Shown here: piece by piece, positions 11,744-24,320 of the stretch
Numbering within the stretch: position 1 is the first letter of the stretch
Layout of the letters: each line of letters begins with the position of its first letter
NCBI GenBank assembly: GCA_026686845.1
Contig: JAIVEN010000012.1
Span: 15,750,501-15,814,500 of the forward strand
Direction: 5' to 3'
Length of the DNA: 64,000 nt
Origin: Adenanthera pavonina
Taxonomy: Eukaryota; Streptophyta; Magnoliopsida; Fabales; Fabaceae
Notes under the pieces: generated by a model
Seen by the model: only the letters and a program-made list of their open reading frames with translations
Told to the model about the DNA's origin: nothing
Database searches by the model: none
Made by a program: the position numbers and the translations under genes

Positions 11744-14443
11744 ATGAGGGAGGAATCTTTAGTCGTTGTGCTCCATCCACCACACAGAAGGAGACCAGAT
11801 AGACAGACAGCAATGAAGATGATCCATGTGGGCACTAGTTGTATGAATCCAAGCGGAATTCCGCCTCCTTTTTCAGTGAAGTCCATTACCTCACCATTGT
11901 GGGCACAAAGAGCAAATCTGGGACTCAGATTCCCGAGTTTGAAATGCAGAAGCAGCTCAGAAGAGGAAATTGGTAACAATAGGAGTGATTTCAGTTTCAA
12001 GGAAGCTGTGTCAGGCATGGTGGATGAGCAAGTGCAGGAGCTGTTGAGCAAGAACGAGAATAGGGTTTTACTTGATGGGTTAGAGAAGGCGTCGCGGAGG
12101 GTTGAGATGGCCAAGAGAGAACTCGCATTGATCGAAGAACAAGAACTTGCCGCTAAGCGGTTCAGGGATTACATCAACCAGCTTGAGGGCAAAGCTCTGG
12201 AGGTATATGCTCTAGGTTTTTATTTGCTTTGTTTTTGAGTGAAGTAAACTTTACAGTCATAGAGTTCTCAATTTGGTCCTCTGATTCTTGTTTTTGAACA
12301 ATCTACGAGGGTTAGAAGTGCCCTTCAATTTCTAAATTATGAGAATGATTGTGTAGCCATTGTGCTACTTCATTATTGTCACTGTTCAATTCATGCTCAA
12401 AAGCTGTACAATCTGAACTATTAGATGGCAAAGGCTGATCCCGTGAGCATTCTTAATTGTTGAATTGAACTACCACCATAGAATCAGCCTCTATCCAGAT
12501 ACTTACATGGCCATTGGATTTGGCCACTCGATCAAGCAATTCCCAAACTAGTGAAAATCCCCATAGCTCAGTGAGAAGAACACATCCTGCTCCAATATTC
12601 CTGGCGATATCTGAAATCCATCAATTAAGAGTCCTGTCATACTCAATGACAGACAGCCAAAGCACCTATAAAACTGCGTGAACTATCTGAATTAAACTTA
12701 GCCTTCTCTCCTTCAGCAACCCACAAGAACTTCGTTGTGATAATTCTTGCAGAATTTTAAGAGATTGTCTTGCTCCTCATACTCCTTGGGAGCAGCAAGA
12801 ATGGACCAAAATGCCTAGCTGTGTTGTTCTCCGTGCTGTCAGAAATAATCTGATTTCCATTTAGTCAAACCTTACAAGTTGTGACCCCAAGCGTGATCTT
12901 CCAGTTGTTCTCTCTACTTCTACCAGCCCACATTTTGTTGTTCAGCAAGATCCTCTGCTGCTTCAAAAGTTTAAGCTGTTAATTTTGTTTCCCCATAATG
13001 TTTTACCAGTCAATGTAAGCCCTTTGTTGGTTAAACTGTGTCAATTTAAGAATTTCCCTAACTTGCCTTTCCCCTTATAAATATTACATAGTATTCATGA
13101 TAAATAGATCCCCAAGGACCTTTTGATTAAAATTATTGTATAGGTTACCTTGTGTCAGAAAAGGTTTCTTTCATTTCCTTGATTTGTGTTGAGTCATTAC
13201 TAATGAAAACTGATTGGATGCAAGATTGCAGAATGTCAACGAGAGATATCAGAGGCAAAAGCCTTGGTTGAGGAAGCAGAACGCTCTCTATCACTATCTG
13301 TGGATGGACCTGAAGATGGGAATTCAACCATGGGTAGCACAACTGAAGAAATTGACAGGGATGAAGAGAGATTGGAGTCAGTGAAAGCAGCATCTATTTC
13401 TGCTCTTATTGGTACCATCGCAGGGCTCCCTATATCCTTGACTCAGGTCTCCAACTTTACTCAACTGATTTTCCCTTTGGCAATTAATTTCATTAGCTGT
13501 GCATTGTTTGGAGTGACCTTCCGATACACAGTAAGGAGAAATTTGGATGATGTTCAGCTTAAGACAGGGACAGCAGCAGCTTTTGGTGTCGTCAAAGGTA
13601 GTCTCCACAATCTATACCTATATATCTATAAAATCTGCAGTATGCCAGTGAATAGTGCTGCTTGCTTGTTGGCTCCATGCAATATATGAATCTCATAAGT
13701 CTAGTTGCCTGTTTTATAGGATAAAATTAGGCTTTTATTCATATCAATTTGGCGAAAAATACAGATTCCTCCTGAGCAATTTCCTATCACCACCCTAACC
13801 TATCATTTTTTGGCATTCAAACATTTGGTCTGCTTTACATGTTAAATAAGATGAAATTAGGCTTTTATTCATATCAATTTGGGATAAATACAGAAATCCC
13901 TTGAGCTATTTGCAAACACCACTCTCAACTATCACTTTTTAGGATTTAAATTTTTGGTCCATGTTTACTCCAACAGTCTAATGTCATCTTAAACTCTGTC
14001 ATTGGTGGTTTCTAGACTAATAGGAGTGTGCCACGTGACAAATGACAGTTTGTGGTGAAATCTTCATTAGCAGAAAAATTGATGGAGTTGATAAGGGGAA
14101 TTTGTATTTACCCTTTCATTGAAATCAATTCAGATTGAGTCTTCTGTTATTTTCTCTTTTCTTCTATGGGCATAAGTTGGATGTTTTGTCAAAACAACAC
14201 AATCTGATAGAATTAATTTTGAGGCCAACATGTGATGCAGGTCTTGCAACCCTGGGTGGTGGACCACTTCTTGAACTGAACTTTGAAAGCTTCTTATCAC
14301 ATGCCTTGGATGGCACAATCTATGTTTCTGAGAATCTTCTTATTTTTATTTTTGCTGCTGTTGGTCTTGATTACTGTTTCAAGACAAGGCTTTTGAGCCC
14401 TTTTCCCATAAATAGATCAGTTTCAAGTGACAATTCAAAGTAA
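11744..14443 (+). CDS. Probable plastid membrane protein with coiled coil
   Basis: Three exons: 11744-12202, 13225-13597 and 14241-14443. Phases match and the joined frame is 1035 nt (344 aa). The acceptor of exon 2 was placed at 13223-13224 (AG before ATTGCAGAATG) because only that choice keeps frame; the nearby AG at 13230-13231 would not. The N-terminus is serine- and basic-rich with few acidic residues, like a chloroplast transit peptide; ATG codons at residues 24 and 26 are alternative starts. Residues about 100-180 form a charged coiled coil. Hydrophobic segments follow at about 207-225, 232-250, in the glycine/alanine-rich stretch after 265 (including GLATLGGG), and near 310-325 (ENLLIFIFAAVGLDY). 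I recognise this as a conserved plant protein of unknown function and cannot assign a reaction. Intron 1 carries an antisense RNase H relic; intron 2 has a degenerate tandem repeat. Confidence 0.8.
12310..12880 (-). pseudogene. RNase H-like retroelement remnant in intron
   Basis: On the reverse strand the broken frames read IGAGCVLLTELWGFSLVWEL, then SIWIEADSMVVVQFN, then EVAQWLHNHSHNLE. These correspond in order to the middle and end of the RNase H-like domain (RVT_3 type) found at the 3' end of plant non-LTR retrotransposons: the AELW segment, the E-DS catalytic segment, and the WLAN-HN region. It is interrupted by stops and shifts and lies antisense in intron 1 of the plastid membrane protein gene. 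The recognisable homology spans about 12310-12620; the rest to 12880 is likely flanking retroelement sequence. Confidence 0.65.
13721..13965. repeat. Degenerate tandem repeat in intron 2
   Basis: Two adjacent ~125-bp units share 'attaggcttttattcatatcaattt' and a following 'aaatacag' segment, at about 13727 and 13855. The text resembles the ends of plant repeats of unknown class. The repeat lies wholly within intron 2 (13598-14240). Confidence 0.65.
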
Positions 14444-17400
14444 ATGCAGAAAGAATTTCATCTGGCATGCCCAAACCTTACATTTTTTTTTGGCCAATTT
14501 GTCGCTATTTTTTAACTCACCACTGCTCAATGCCAGAAAAATCAGATAGCTTAATTAATAAAATATTAATATAATTACATAATCATATAATAGTGGTTGT
14601 TGTGAATGAGATAAGACTCTAGTGACATCTTAATATTGTACAATTGGAAATTGAACAGGGAGTTTTGGATTCAAATGATTTAGTAGGAGATAAAATAATG
14701 CTGACAATGAAAATTAAATGTTAACTAACCATAAACATAAAAAGCGAAATTAAGGAAAATGAGCTCAACTGCTCTCATGATTTGATTGCGTCTTGCTCTT
14801 TCATGGTGAAAAATAAACACAAAATATTAGTATTTTGTGTACTACTCCTCAAATTTTATTATAGTAGCTCAAATTTTAATGATTGATTGGACTGATTCGG
14901 ATATAAGCCAAAAATCAAATATATCCACACCTCAAATCATGGGGACATACTTGCATGGCAAAAATGTTAATGAGTTGGTTTTTTATTGCATTTCAAAAGA
15001 TTATAAATTTTTTCATTGCATTTTAAAATATTTAAAATTATAATATTGGATTTAGAGACACTTGAGCTACCCATTCATTATTCATAATTAGGAGTAGGCC
15101 CCTTGCAACCCTCACATTGCATACAGTCTAATATGAATCACAATGTCCATAATTAATAATTAAAAAGTAATGTAATTTCCTTAAGATTTTATATATTTAT
15201 ATATTGATATATTTGATGTCCCAAAACAATTAGCATGGGAATTTTATCATACATAACATCCAATTTCCCCATGAAAACTATATGTATATCTTTATATCTA
15301 ATAAATTTAGAAGCCAAATAACTTAGTAATTGTAGCAAATCGACCTCCTTTAGAATTTGAGATGTTAATAACTAACAAATCAATTGATTTCTTATATATT
15401 TTATTATATACTATATTGATAATTATTATTAATTATTAATTATCGTTAAGATAAGAATTTATTTCCATCCTTCCATTCAAATTAAGGTAATATTGAGAAG
15501 GAAAATGTTATAATTCATTCAAATCCTAACCAATTTAATTTACGTTATTCCCCTAAAATTCTCAAACAATATGACTCTAGATACTTTAGTTTATAGTGAT
15601 CATTTTTACTTGATTTAATCAATAATCATTTCATCATTCCATTCAAATCAATCCTTAAATGCCTAATGCGTACTAACATAACATATCAGTGATGGTGCTA
15701 TAAATGAAAAATATATTTTTATTATAATGTGATCATCATTAAATTTTAAATAAGGTAATATCTTAAGTAATTATTGGAACGAAATATTTGGGGTACACTG
15801 GCATGATTTGGAACTTCGAAAGCAAAGAAGTGAGTAAATAACAACCACTAAGGGTGATGTAAAAAGAGGTGAATAAAAACCACCTACTCTTCCCGCCCGG
15901 GGGGGTGGGGGGTTCGTGGTTGTACGAGGTTGATTCAACTAAGAATGCTAGCTGCATTAAATATTTTGTTTTGAATTAATTTAATTTTTAATAAATTTTT
16001 TAGTTGAAGTAAAAGTGCTAGGTCTAGATAGGAGAGTCATAAAAAATATGTGAATAAGGAAAAGGAGAAATTAGAGAAAAATTGTGAAGGGTAAAAGTCG
16101 CTTGTGAAGATTGGGATCTTGTGTATGCTCAGAAGTTGAGGGTATCATACAGTTTGATTTTTTACTTTGCAAAAATAAGTTAAAATAAATAAAATTTATA
16201 AAAATAAAGTTTGAATAAAAGTATATATTTGTTGTAAGTTGTTATGTTGGAATTTTTTTTTACAAAATTATAATAAATTAAAATATATTTGAATAATAAA
16301 AATTAAAAGTATTTTTAGATGTATAATTACTATAAAGAATATAAGTTTTATGATATAATATTATATATCTAATTCAGTTATATATTCTTTATAATAATAA
16401 TATACTCCATTCATTAATGAGCGTTTAACTAAGTGGTAAGGCGTTTAATCAGCATTTCTTGGGTTGAGGTTTCTTAGTAATAAAGTATAAAAAAAAGTAA
16501 TATATTTTATTTACTTTTAAATATAAAGTACTTTTAACAATTTCACATATATTAAAAAAATGAGTTGAATTATTAAATTTATCAAGAAATTCTAATATTT
16601 TTTACTATTTATCCTTATTAATTGTATTATTTCTAATACTTTTCATATAATTTATCTCTCACTTATTGATTAAAAATTATTCTCTATCTATATTTAATTA
16701 AAAAATAAAATAAATAAACATAAGTTTAGATGTAAACTGAAAAAGAAAGATTCACCTCCATTGATCAAAATGATCAAAACTTCAAAAGTGGGTCATGCAT
16801 CATATTTCATTTTTTAAAAAGATAGTTGTAATATGCCAAACACACCCTTTTTTTTTTTTGCATGGCCATAGTTGAAAGACAGTTTGGATTTCAAAACGGA
16901 AGGACTGTTTTGTTTTCAATTATACAGACAAAAAAGGGAAAATAAATGATGTTTGTAAAATTAAAATTTAATAAAAGTAACGTTTGAATATTTTTTTTAT
17001 AAAATTATATTTTAATTAAAAACTTGTTTAAATAATAAAAATTAAAAATATTTTTAAATGTATAATATAAAGTTAGTATGTTTTTTCTAAAATTATGATT
17101 TTTTTGTCAATTTAAAATTATAATTTTATTAAGAAAAAAGTAATTATTTTTTTTTGTGACGGAGCTATAATTTAACCGACTTTCTTTTTTTTTAAATGCA
17201 GTTTGTGTATTGGAAAATCATCTTTTGGTTTTTGATGTTGAGAAAGGTAAACCAATAAAGCCAACAGGCACGACGGCAGTGAAGAAGGTGGCGGTCCACT
17301 TGGCTCCGGTGGCAGCTAGCTGGAACGACGGCGCAGCAACACTTTTTCTTCCCTTCGGCTTGTTGATCCGAACTGAAGCAGTTTTCTTCCCTTCGACTTC

Positions 17401-17734
17401 CTTTTAGGCACTGCTTCCGAATTCCTCGTTTCAAGGTCTGTCGTGGCATTGACATTCATTTTCTTTCCAGTTTCAACGTCAAAATCCCTTCCTCCATTTG
17501 ATCAGATTCAAAGAACGCCTTAAAAGCAGTTGCCTGCATAACACTTGGTCAAATATTTATTACTGTGTTACTATGGGTTTAGGATTTAAATTATTTTCCC
17601 GTTTCAGATTTAAGGGGGCGAAAGTATCATATTCATTACAATTTGTGTGGCCAATGCTCTTCATAATGGGTACCTCTCGATGATATCGGATCAGAATTAT
17701 TTAAATCTCTTGAGATAGAAATGCGATTTCCCAT
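14444..17734. other. AT-rich intergenic region
   Basis: About 3.3 kb without a gene. Two diverged copies of a ~150-bp AT-rich segment (sharing 'ttgaataataaaaattaaaa' and similar text) lie at about 16190-16340 and 16930-17080. A possible SINE-like fragment with an A-box-like 'actaagtggtaaggcg' starts near 16418 and ends in an A-rich tail by 16498. The more GC-rich stretch at 17240-17460 has open frames on both strands, but I could not match any to a known protein. Confidence 0.5.
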
Positions 17735-17745
17735 ATAAATTAAAG
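17735..17745 (+). promoter_or_regulatory. Candidate TATA box of beta-glucosidase gene
   Basis: The sequence CATATAAATTAAA lies about 55 bp upstream of the ATG at 17794, a normal position for a TATA element with a short leader. This is motif and spacing only. Confidence 0.4.
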
Positions 17746-17793
17746 GCCATGCCCAGATACTGGGTATAGGAGAAAACGGAAATCGTTTACTTT

Positions 17794-20700
17794 ATGGCAT
17801 TACTCCTTCGCCTTTTGGCCCTGCTTGCCGTCACTTTGATGCAATCTGATGCAACTCCACCCATCCTTGATGTTTCTTATCTCAATCGCACCAGCTTCCC
17901 CGAAGGCTTCATTTTCGGGACCGCATCTTCCGCCTACCAGGTCCATCTTAACTCGACTTCTTCATTACTCACTTAAGTTGAACCATATGTATTATGTTCA
18001 GTTCATTGAATCGATGTGTTGTGTTATGTAGTACGAAGGTGCGGCAAATGAGGATGGTAGAGGACCCAGTATTTGGGATACCTTCACTCATAAATACCCA
18101 GGTACCTCTTTCCCGCTTCAAACTATTTTGCCTATTTTCTTCTGCTTCAGTTTAATATATTAATAAAGCTGTCTTTAATATTCTTGTTTCACCCACAACA
18201 TTCATACAACTACGGCTATGGCTTTATTCTTATTTCTCTGTTTGTCATTGTTTCTGGCAACAGCTTCATTGAAGGTACTGCTGCTACGGGTTAGAAATAA
18301 TAATACTGTAGGATAATGGCACTAAATTTCTTTCTTACTCTATGCTGGTATAAGTAAGGTCATAGGAATAGTAGACGTTGTGTGTTGAATCTTATGAATG
18401 AAATTCCATTGAACCACTTTTTCCTAGAGTCTTTGTATCAACTGTGAAAGTTGTGATGATGCGACTGCAAGTATTACTGTTATGAAACTTAATTAGATGC
18501 ATAACCATGAATAAACTATATAATTAAGTGACTGTATTATTTTGAAAAAAAATATAGAATGATAGTTTATGCCTATTTAATTTTGTGCAACTAGTTTCTC
18601 TGATTTCTTTTTTATATTTTGTTCTAGAATTTTCATTATTTAATTTTGTGCAACTAGTTTCTCTGATTTCTTTTTTATATTTTGTTCTAGAATTTTCATT
18701 TTTCAATAATTAATAGTCACTTTGAGTAAAATTAACTTTAGTTGAGTTGCTGCCGTCCAATGTTATTTTGGATTTGGGGGTTTTGGATGGCACTGACAAA
18801 GCATGCTATTGATTTTTTTTTGTGTTCTGCCTCTCAGTTATTACTGTCAAAGTATGCTCAGATTGTTTTTAATGCTATTTTCAACTTGGACAATTCTAAA
18901 TATGTACGTACTCCTTATTGATTAAATGTCATGAATAGATTAAATTTCAATATTGATCCGGTTTGCAGGAAAAATAAAAGATGGAAGCAATGGAGACGTA
19001 GCTGATGACTCATACCATCGGTATAAGGTATGGTCCAAGGACTAATCGCTGAATACCAAAATTGACATTTCCTCTCATGACTGGCTAATTATTTAAAACT
19101 CTAAACTTGAAGAGTTGTTTTCTTTTGTTTCGCTTGTTTTTCTTTATAGTTTGATGATACATTGTTGCATATCATAGGAAGATGTCAAGATCATGAAAGA
19201 TATGAGTATGGATGCTTACAGATTCTCTATCTCTTGGTCAAGAGTACTACCAAGTAAGTCAAATGTTATTTCATGTGCCTATGACTTTGTTTACTACTTA
19301 CACTATTCACTTTTACACTTTCAAATTTTTATTAACTATTTGCAGAAGGAAAGCTTGGTGGAGGTATTAATCAAGAAGGAATTAAGTATTACAACAACCT
19401 CATCAACGAGCTATTGGCTAATGGTTGAAATTAATTTTTTATTTAGTTTAACCCCTTATTGTGTAGTATCATATTTATGGCAAAAGTATAAAACATAACA
19501 AACCATTCAGCTTAATTCAGGTCTGAAACCATTTGTAACGATTTTTCATTGGGATGTTCCCCAAGCTTTGGAAGATGAGTATGATGGCTTCTTAAGTCCT
19601 CACATTGTGTAAGTGACTCAATTTTCCGCCAAAGACTATTGCGAAAGAATTTTCATTAGTCAATGTCTAATGACTGATTTTAATTAACTGATGAGCATCA
19701 TGTCTGCAGAGATGATTTTAGGGACTACGCCGAGCTCTGCTTCAAGGAATTTGGTGATAGGGTCAAGAATTGGATTACATTGAATGAGCCAAGGAGTGTC
19801 AGCAAGAATGGCTATGCAAATGGTAGGTTTGCACCAGGTCGGTGTTCTACTTGGCTGAACATAAATTGCACTGGTGGTGATTCAGGGACGGAGCCCTGTT
19901 TGGTCTCCCACTACCAACTTCTTGCTCATGCTGCTGCTGTTCAAGTATATAAGACCAAGTATCAGGTGCTGTATCTTTTTTTTTTTTGGAGTGAAAGCAT
20001 CGGGTGCTGTATCTGATTAAGGGTACAGCTTCTTAAATCCGAGTCCAAAAAATTGATAATTTGACTTTTATAATAAAATGGCCAAATACTGAAGTGAACT
20101 TTTTCTTACGTGAACTAGAATTATTGATAATAACAAGAATATTTGAATTTGTGTGCAGGCATCTCAAAAGGGTTTGATAGGCATAACCTTGAATTCTGAC
20201 TGGTATGTGCCAGTCTCCAACAACAAATCAGATTATGATGCTGCTGACCGAGCTCTTGACTTCATTTTTGGATGGTAAGGATTCTATGTATTGAAGTGTT
20301 ACTATTAACATTTCTCTAGTATATTGTACAAAGTAAAAAGTAAAACTAGACCAGATAGATCAGCAGAATCAAGTATTACTATTAACATTTCTTTATTATC
20401 ATTGAATTATGTGAGTCATCATAATTCTAAAGATAGCTGGTTGGTGGGCCTTTTTATGGACCCCTTGCTGTGACCTGTGGCTGGTCACAACATAAGGTGC
20501 GCCAAAAATTTATGTTGGAGAAAGCACTAGAATCAACCAGAAGGAAGTGGATAGAAGACAAATTTCAAGTGGGTACATGAACTTCTTATTATTGATTTCA
20601 GGTATATGGAACCACTCACAAAAGGTGAGTACCCGAAAAGCATGCAATCTCTAGTAGGAAACCGACTGCCAAATTTCTCTGAAGAGCAATCCAGGCAACT

Positions 20701-21669
20701 TAAAGGGTCGTTTGACTTTCTTGGCTTAAACTACTACTCATCCTTTTATGCTGCTGATGCACCTATTCTAAATGATCCCAACAAACCAAGCCTACAGACT
20801 GATTCTTTGGTCAATGTTACAAGTAAGAGTAACATTACATGAGATATTATAAAGTTGTGTATGCACTGATTAATTTGGTTCTGCTAGCCTAAAAGAATTG
20901 AAGAAAAATTATACTGTAATTGTGATTGTAAAAGCATGCATTTGTTTTGTTATGACAGATAATCATAATGGGAAGCCCCTTGGACCAATGGTATCTATTT
21001 GCCACTTATTTGCATATATGAATCAATGCTTTTCATTTGATCTTTTTTTTTCCTTAATAAATCATAAATATGGTCCTCCATTTATGTACAGGCTGCTTCA
21101 GGGTGGTTATGTATTTATCCAAGAGGATTTCGTGAACTGCTGCTTAACATCAAGGAAAAGTACAACAACCCCATAATTTACATTACTGAAAATGGTATTA
21201 CACTGTCATATTTCTTCGGCATTTAACTTTTACATTAAACAATGCATATATGTAATGTGAATTATTGCATATTATAGGATATGATGAATACAATGATCCA
21301 ACACTATCACTTGAGGAAGCCCTTCTCGATACTTACAGAATTGATTATTATTATCGCCATCTCTATTATCTTCTAACTGCTATTAGGTAAGTAGCACCCT
21401 ATCAAAAGAACCTCCCTCTCTCTATTATTTTTTTCAAAATGATACATGATTGCATTTTAATTCTTATGTTTTTGTTGGCTTTTGGTGCATTGCATATTAG
21501 GGATGGTGTGAATGTAAAGGGATATTTTGTGTGGTCCTTGTTGGATAACTTGGAATGGGATTCAGGCTACACTGTGCGATTTGGAATCAACTTTGTGGAT
21601 TACAAGGACAACTTGAAAAGATACAATAAATTATCTGCCCATTGGTTTAAGAATTTCCTCAAGAAATAA
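17794..21669 (+). CDS. Beta-glucosidase, glycoside hydrolase family 1
   Basis: Complete 13-exon gene: 17794-17940, 18032-18101, 18969-19027, 19178-19253, 19346-19423, 19521-19608, 19710-19965, 20159-20274, 20602-20822, 20959-20990, 21092-21194, 21278-21386, 21501-21669. All introns are GT-AG and the frame closes at 1524 nt (507 aa), the usual length and exon number of plant GH1 genes. Residues 1-20 form a signal peptide, so the protein should enter the secretory pathway (wall, vacuole or ER bodies). The GH1 signature residues are present: SAYQYEGAA near the start, FHWDVPQAL, the acid/base Glu199 in TLNEP, the nucleophile Glu414 in ITENG, and VWSLLDNLEW with the sugar-binding Glu-Trp. Putative N-glycosylation sites include NRT (31-33) and NCT. 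The enzyme retains configuration and hydrolyses beta-glucosides; the aglycone (cyanogenic, phenolic or hormone conjugate) cannot be read from the sequence. Confidence 0.93.
18574..18699. repeat. Perfect 63-bp tandem duplication in intron 2
   Basis: The 63-bp unit beginning 'tatttaattttgtgcaacta' occurs twice head to tail (18574-18636, 18637-18699) with no difference seen. It lies within intron 2 of the beta-glucosidase gene and is probably a recent slippage duplication. Confidence 0.9.
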
Positions 21670-22373
21670 TAATTAGATTTAATTTAATTGCTATTTCTGT
21701 CCATAAAAAAAAAGATTTAATTGCAATTTCTCCCCACGAACAAACAAATGATAAATATTTTCACGGAATAATTATGTTAGTGTTACTCTATTATCACATC
21801 AGGTGTAGCTATTGCCTGTTAGTTTCTTTTTTTAGTAGTCATGCTCTCCTGTAACTTAGTGTAGTCCTGGTTATATATGTTTTCGCATGTATTGGATGGA
21901 GTTTGATGTAAATCACATTATTCATGGATTATAAATAGTATAGCTTGCTACAGATTTTATATTTTATATTGATGTTGATGGAAAGACCCTCAGTAAATGC
22001 TTGATGCTAGTAATTTTATTTTTCACTTAATTATTTATATGTAGGCTCCCAAGAACTAGGTGAAAGTGTGGATTTATGCTTATTTTGTTAGTTTGGTGAA
22101 GTCATAGAGGTTTTTGTTTTTAAAAGAAGTGTAAAGAAATGGGGGAGTAAATGAGAAAAAACGCAAGAGTGTATTTATATGCATACACACACACACACAT
22201 ATACATAGACATACTCACGCGCATGGGGCTGTCCACACACCCATTTCTTGTGGAAGGAATTGGTGAAACTCTATTTATAACAAACCCTCGTGAGGGTAAC
22301 CATATCCATGGCATTTTTCATATTTGAACCAGAAACAACAGTCATTTAGCGGGGGAAAAACCCTTAGGATTTG
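21670..22373. other. 3' flank of beta-glucosidase gene
   Basis: Probable 3' UTR and intergenic sequence. An (AC)n microsatellite lies at 22185-22199. No gene seen. Confidence 0.6.
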
Positions 22374-23092
22374 TTTGGTTAAACCGAGGGGAAGGGAGGA
22401 GAATGATTTTAATGAAAGAAATTGAAGGAGTTTTAAAATTTTCTTATTTAGGGAAGATTGGAGTCCCTTGTTTAGGGGAGATTGGAGGGGAAGGAATGGA
22501 GAGATGTTAATGATACATTGTTTGGTTTGATTTTAATGATATATTGTTTTGGTTCAGAAGGGAAAGGGATGGTAGTTAATAACAAATTTACAATTATATC
22601 ATTATATATTATATTCAATATTTTTCTATCTTCCTTTTTCCAACATCAACGACGGCAAGACATGTCAAAAAAAATAAAAATAAAAGAAGGGAGAATGGGG
22701 AAGCAGGTCAGATAGCGAGGGAGACTATTGCAATAGTGAGATCGGACAACAAGGAACACAAGCTTCGACAGTGACGGTGAGATCTAATAGCGAGGAAGAT
22801 GAAATATACTGGGAGGAAGACAAGCTCTGACAGCGAGGAAGATGAGATCGGACAGTGATGGCGACAACAAAAGGGGTAAAATGGATCGGTAATATTAAAA
22901 AAAGGTCAACAGTAAAATGGTCATAATATTTTATACAACACTTTCTCCCTCCAAAGAATCCCGAGGAAAGTTGAAAATGGTATCTGAGGGGAAGGAGGGG
23001 AAAAATTTGGTCCATTCCCTTTCAATATTTTTGAAACAAACTGGGGGACTCATTCTCCTCCCTTTAAATAACTTTTAACCATATTGGGTCTT
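22374..23092. mobile_element. Candidate non-autonomous DNA element
   Basis: The left end carries 'ggatttgtttggttaaa' followed by 'gggaggagaatgatttt', and the reverse complement of the right end carries 'aatatggttaaaa' followed by 'gggaggagaatgagtcccc'. The inverted arrangement around a ~700-bp body, with the GTTTGGTT-like terminus common in plant DNA elements, suggests a non-autonomous element. The interior is purine-rich with short repeats of 'gaggaagatgagat' type. No transposase seen; the exact ends and target duplication are unclear. Confidence 0.45.
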
Positions 23093-23419
23093 AAACAATA
23101 GTCATCTCTTTTCACTGTACAATAAAGTACACCCCCTATTGAATAGTATGCTGAACTCTAAACTGAATGAAAAAGTAATACTTTTGTATTGAATGAATAA
23201 TACCCAGCTACATAATCGTGCGTCTGTGTGTGTAAAACGTAAGTTACTAATCGAACTACAGATCTTATTTCTCACAACCTTCCAGAGAAGTAATACTTCA
23301 TATTTGTTGCTTGTTTCTTTGATTTTCATAAAACCAAAGAATCACCAAGCTTCACAGTATATCCATGCACTGAACTTCTAGTATAGTTGAAGTTGAGGGG
23401 TGAGCTACACAATCAGAAT

Positions 23420-24320
23420 CTTAAAATGCTTGTAATTCACCCTTAGTCGAGGCTGACATGACATAAACGAGCCTAAACTTGGACTTCATTTCAAATACCT
23501 AACCATTTTGATGGCTGGCTCCATATGAGACTCCTGTGCTGCACTCATAAATTGGCTCAAGTACTGCATTGCAAAACTTTTGTTAGGCAATGTCATTGTG
23601 AGATATATTAATTTTCCCACTAACCTATGATAGATTTTCATCCTCCTTGCTCAGAATTAGTTGTGGTCGGCTTTGTATTTTGATCCAATGGCACTCCCCT
23701 TGGTTTTATTCACTTAACCCCATCTCCTTGATCAAATCAAGGGCATACTTTTTCTTATTCATCATTACCCTCAGCTTTGATCAAGCCACCTCAATGCCTA
23801 TAAAATATTTCATCTCTCCAAGATCTTTAATCTTGAAGTGAGCATGCAGCAAGCCCTTTATTTCTTCAATTGCTTTCTGATCATTTCCAATCATCACTAT
23901 ACGATCAGTGTGAATGCACTTCCCTTTTACTTGGAGAAGGATGAGTCGTCATGCTTGCTTGAAACTAGACCTCATCAATGCTTTAGTCAATTTTGCATTC
24001 CTGTGTCATGAAGCTTGCTTCAAGCCATATAGGAATTTGTAGGCACCATATTCTTGTCCTGGTTAGCAAATCCTTGAGGTGAAGTCATGAAGATCACCTT
24101 GAAGAAATGGGTGGAAGACATCCATTTGAATGAGCTACCGATTGTCAATAGGTTGTAGGGGCTGCTACCATCTTAACAACTGGAGAGAATGTGTCCTAAA
24201 AGTCCACTCCTTCCTTTGATTTTACTGTTAGTCTTGCTTTGTACATTTCTTTTGTACATTTCTCTGCCTCCTACATTTTTGAAATCGAGTGGAGTGATTC
24301 GTTGATCTCTCAACAAAGCA
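23420..24320 (-). pseudogene. Ty1/copia retrotransposon polymerase remnant
   Basis: Reverse-strand frames give, in copia order: YKFLYGLKQAS (reverse transcriptase, YGLKQAPR region), IVMIGNDQKAIEEIKGLLHA and HFKIKDLGEMKYFIGIEVA (end of RT), KKYALDLIKEMGL, then LIYLTMTLPNKSFAM and YLSQFMSAAQESHMEPAIKM (linker into RNase H). Many stops and shifts separate them, so the element is dead. The integrase, gag and both LTRs were not found, so this is an internal fragment. It lies between the beta-glucosidase gene and the TNL gene. Confidence 0.85.

Noticed and set aside
17192..17460. Open frames on both strands in a GC-richer block upstream of the beta-glucosidase gene
   Set aside because: No frame resembles a known protein, composition is low in typical core residues, and there is no convincing start or splice context. 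Left as intergenic.
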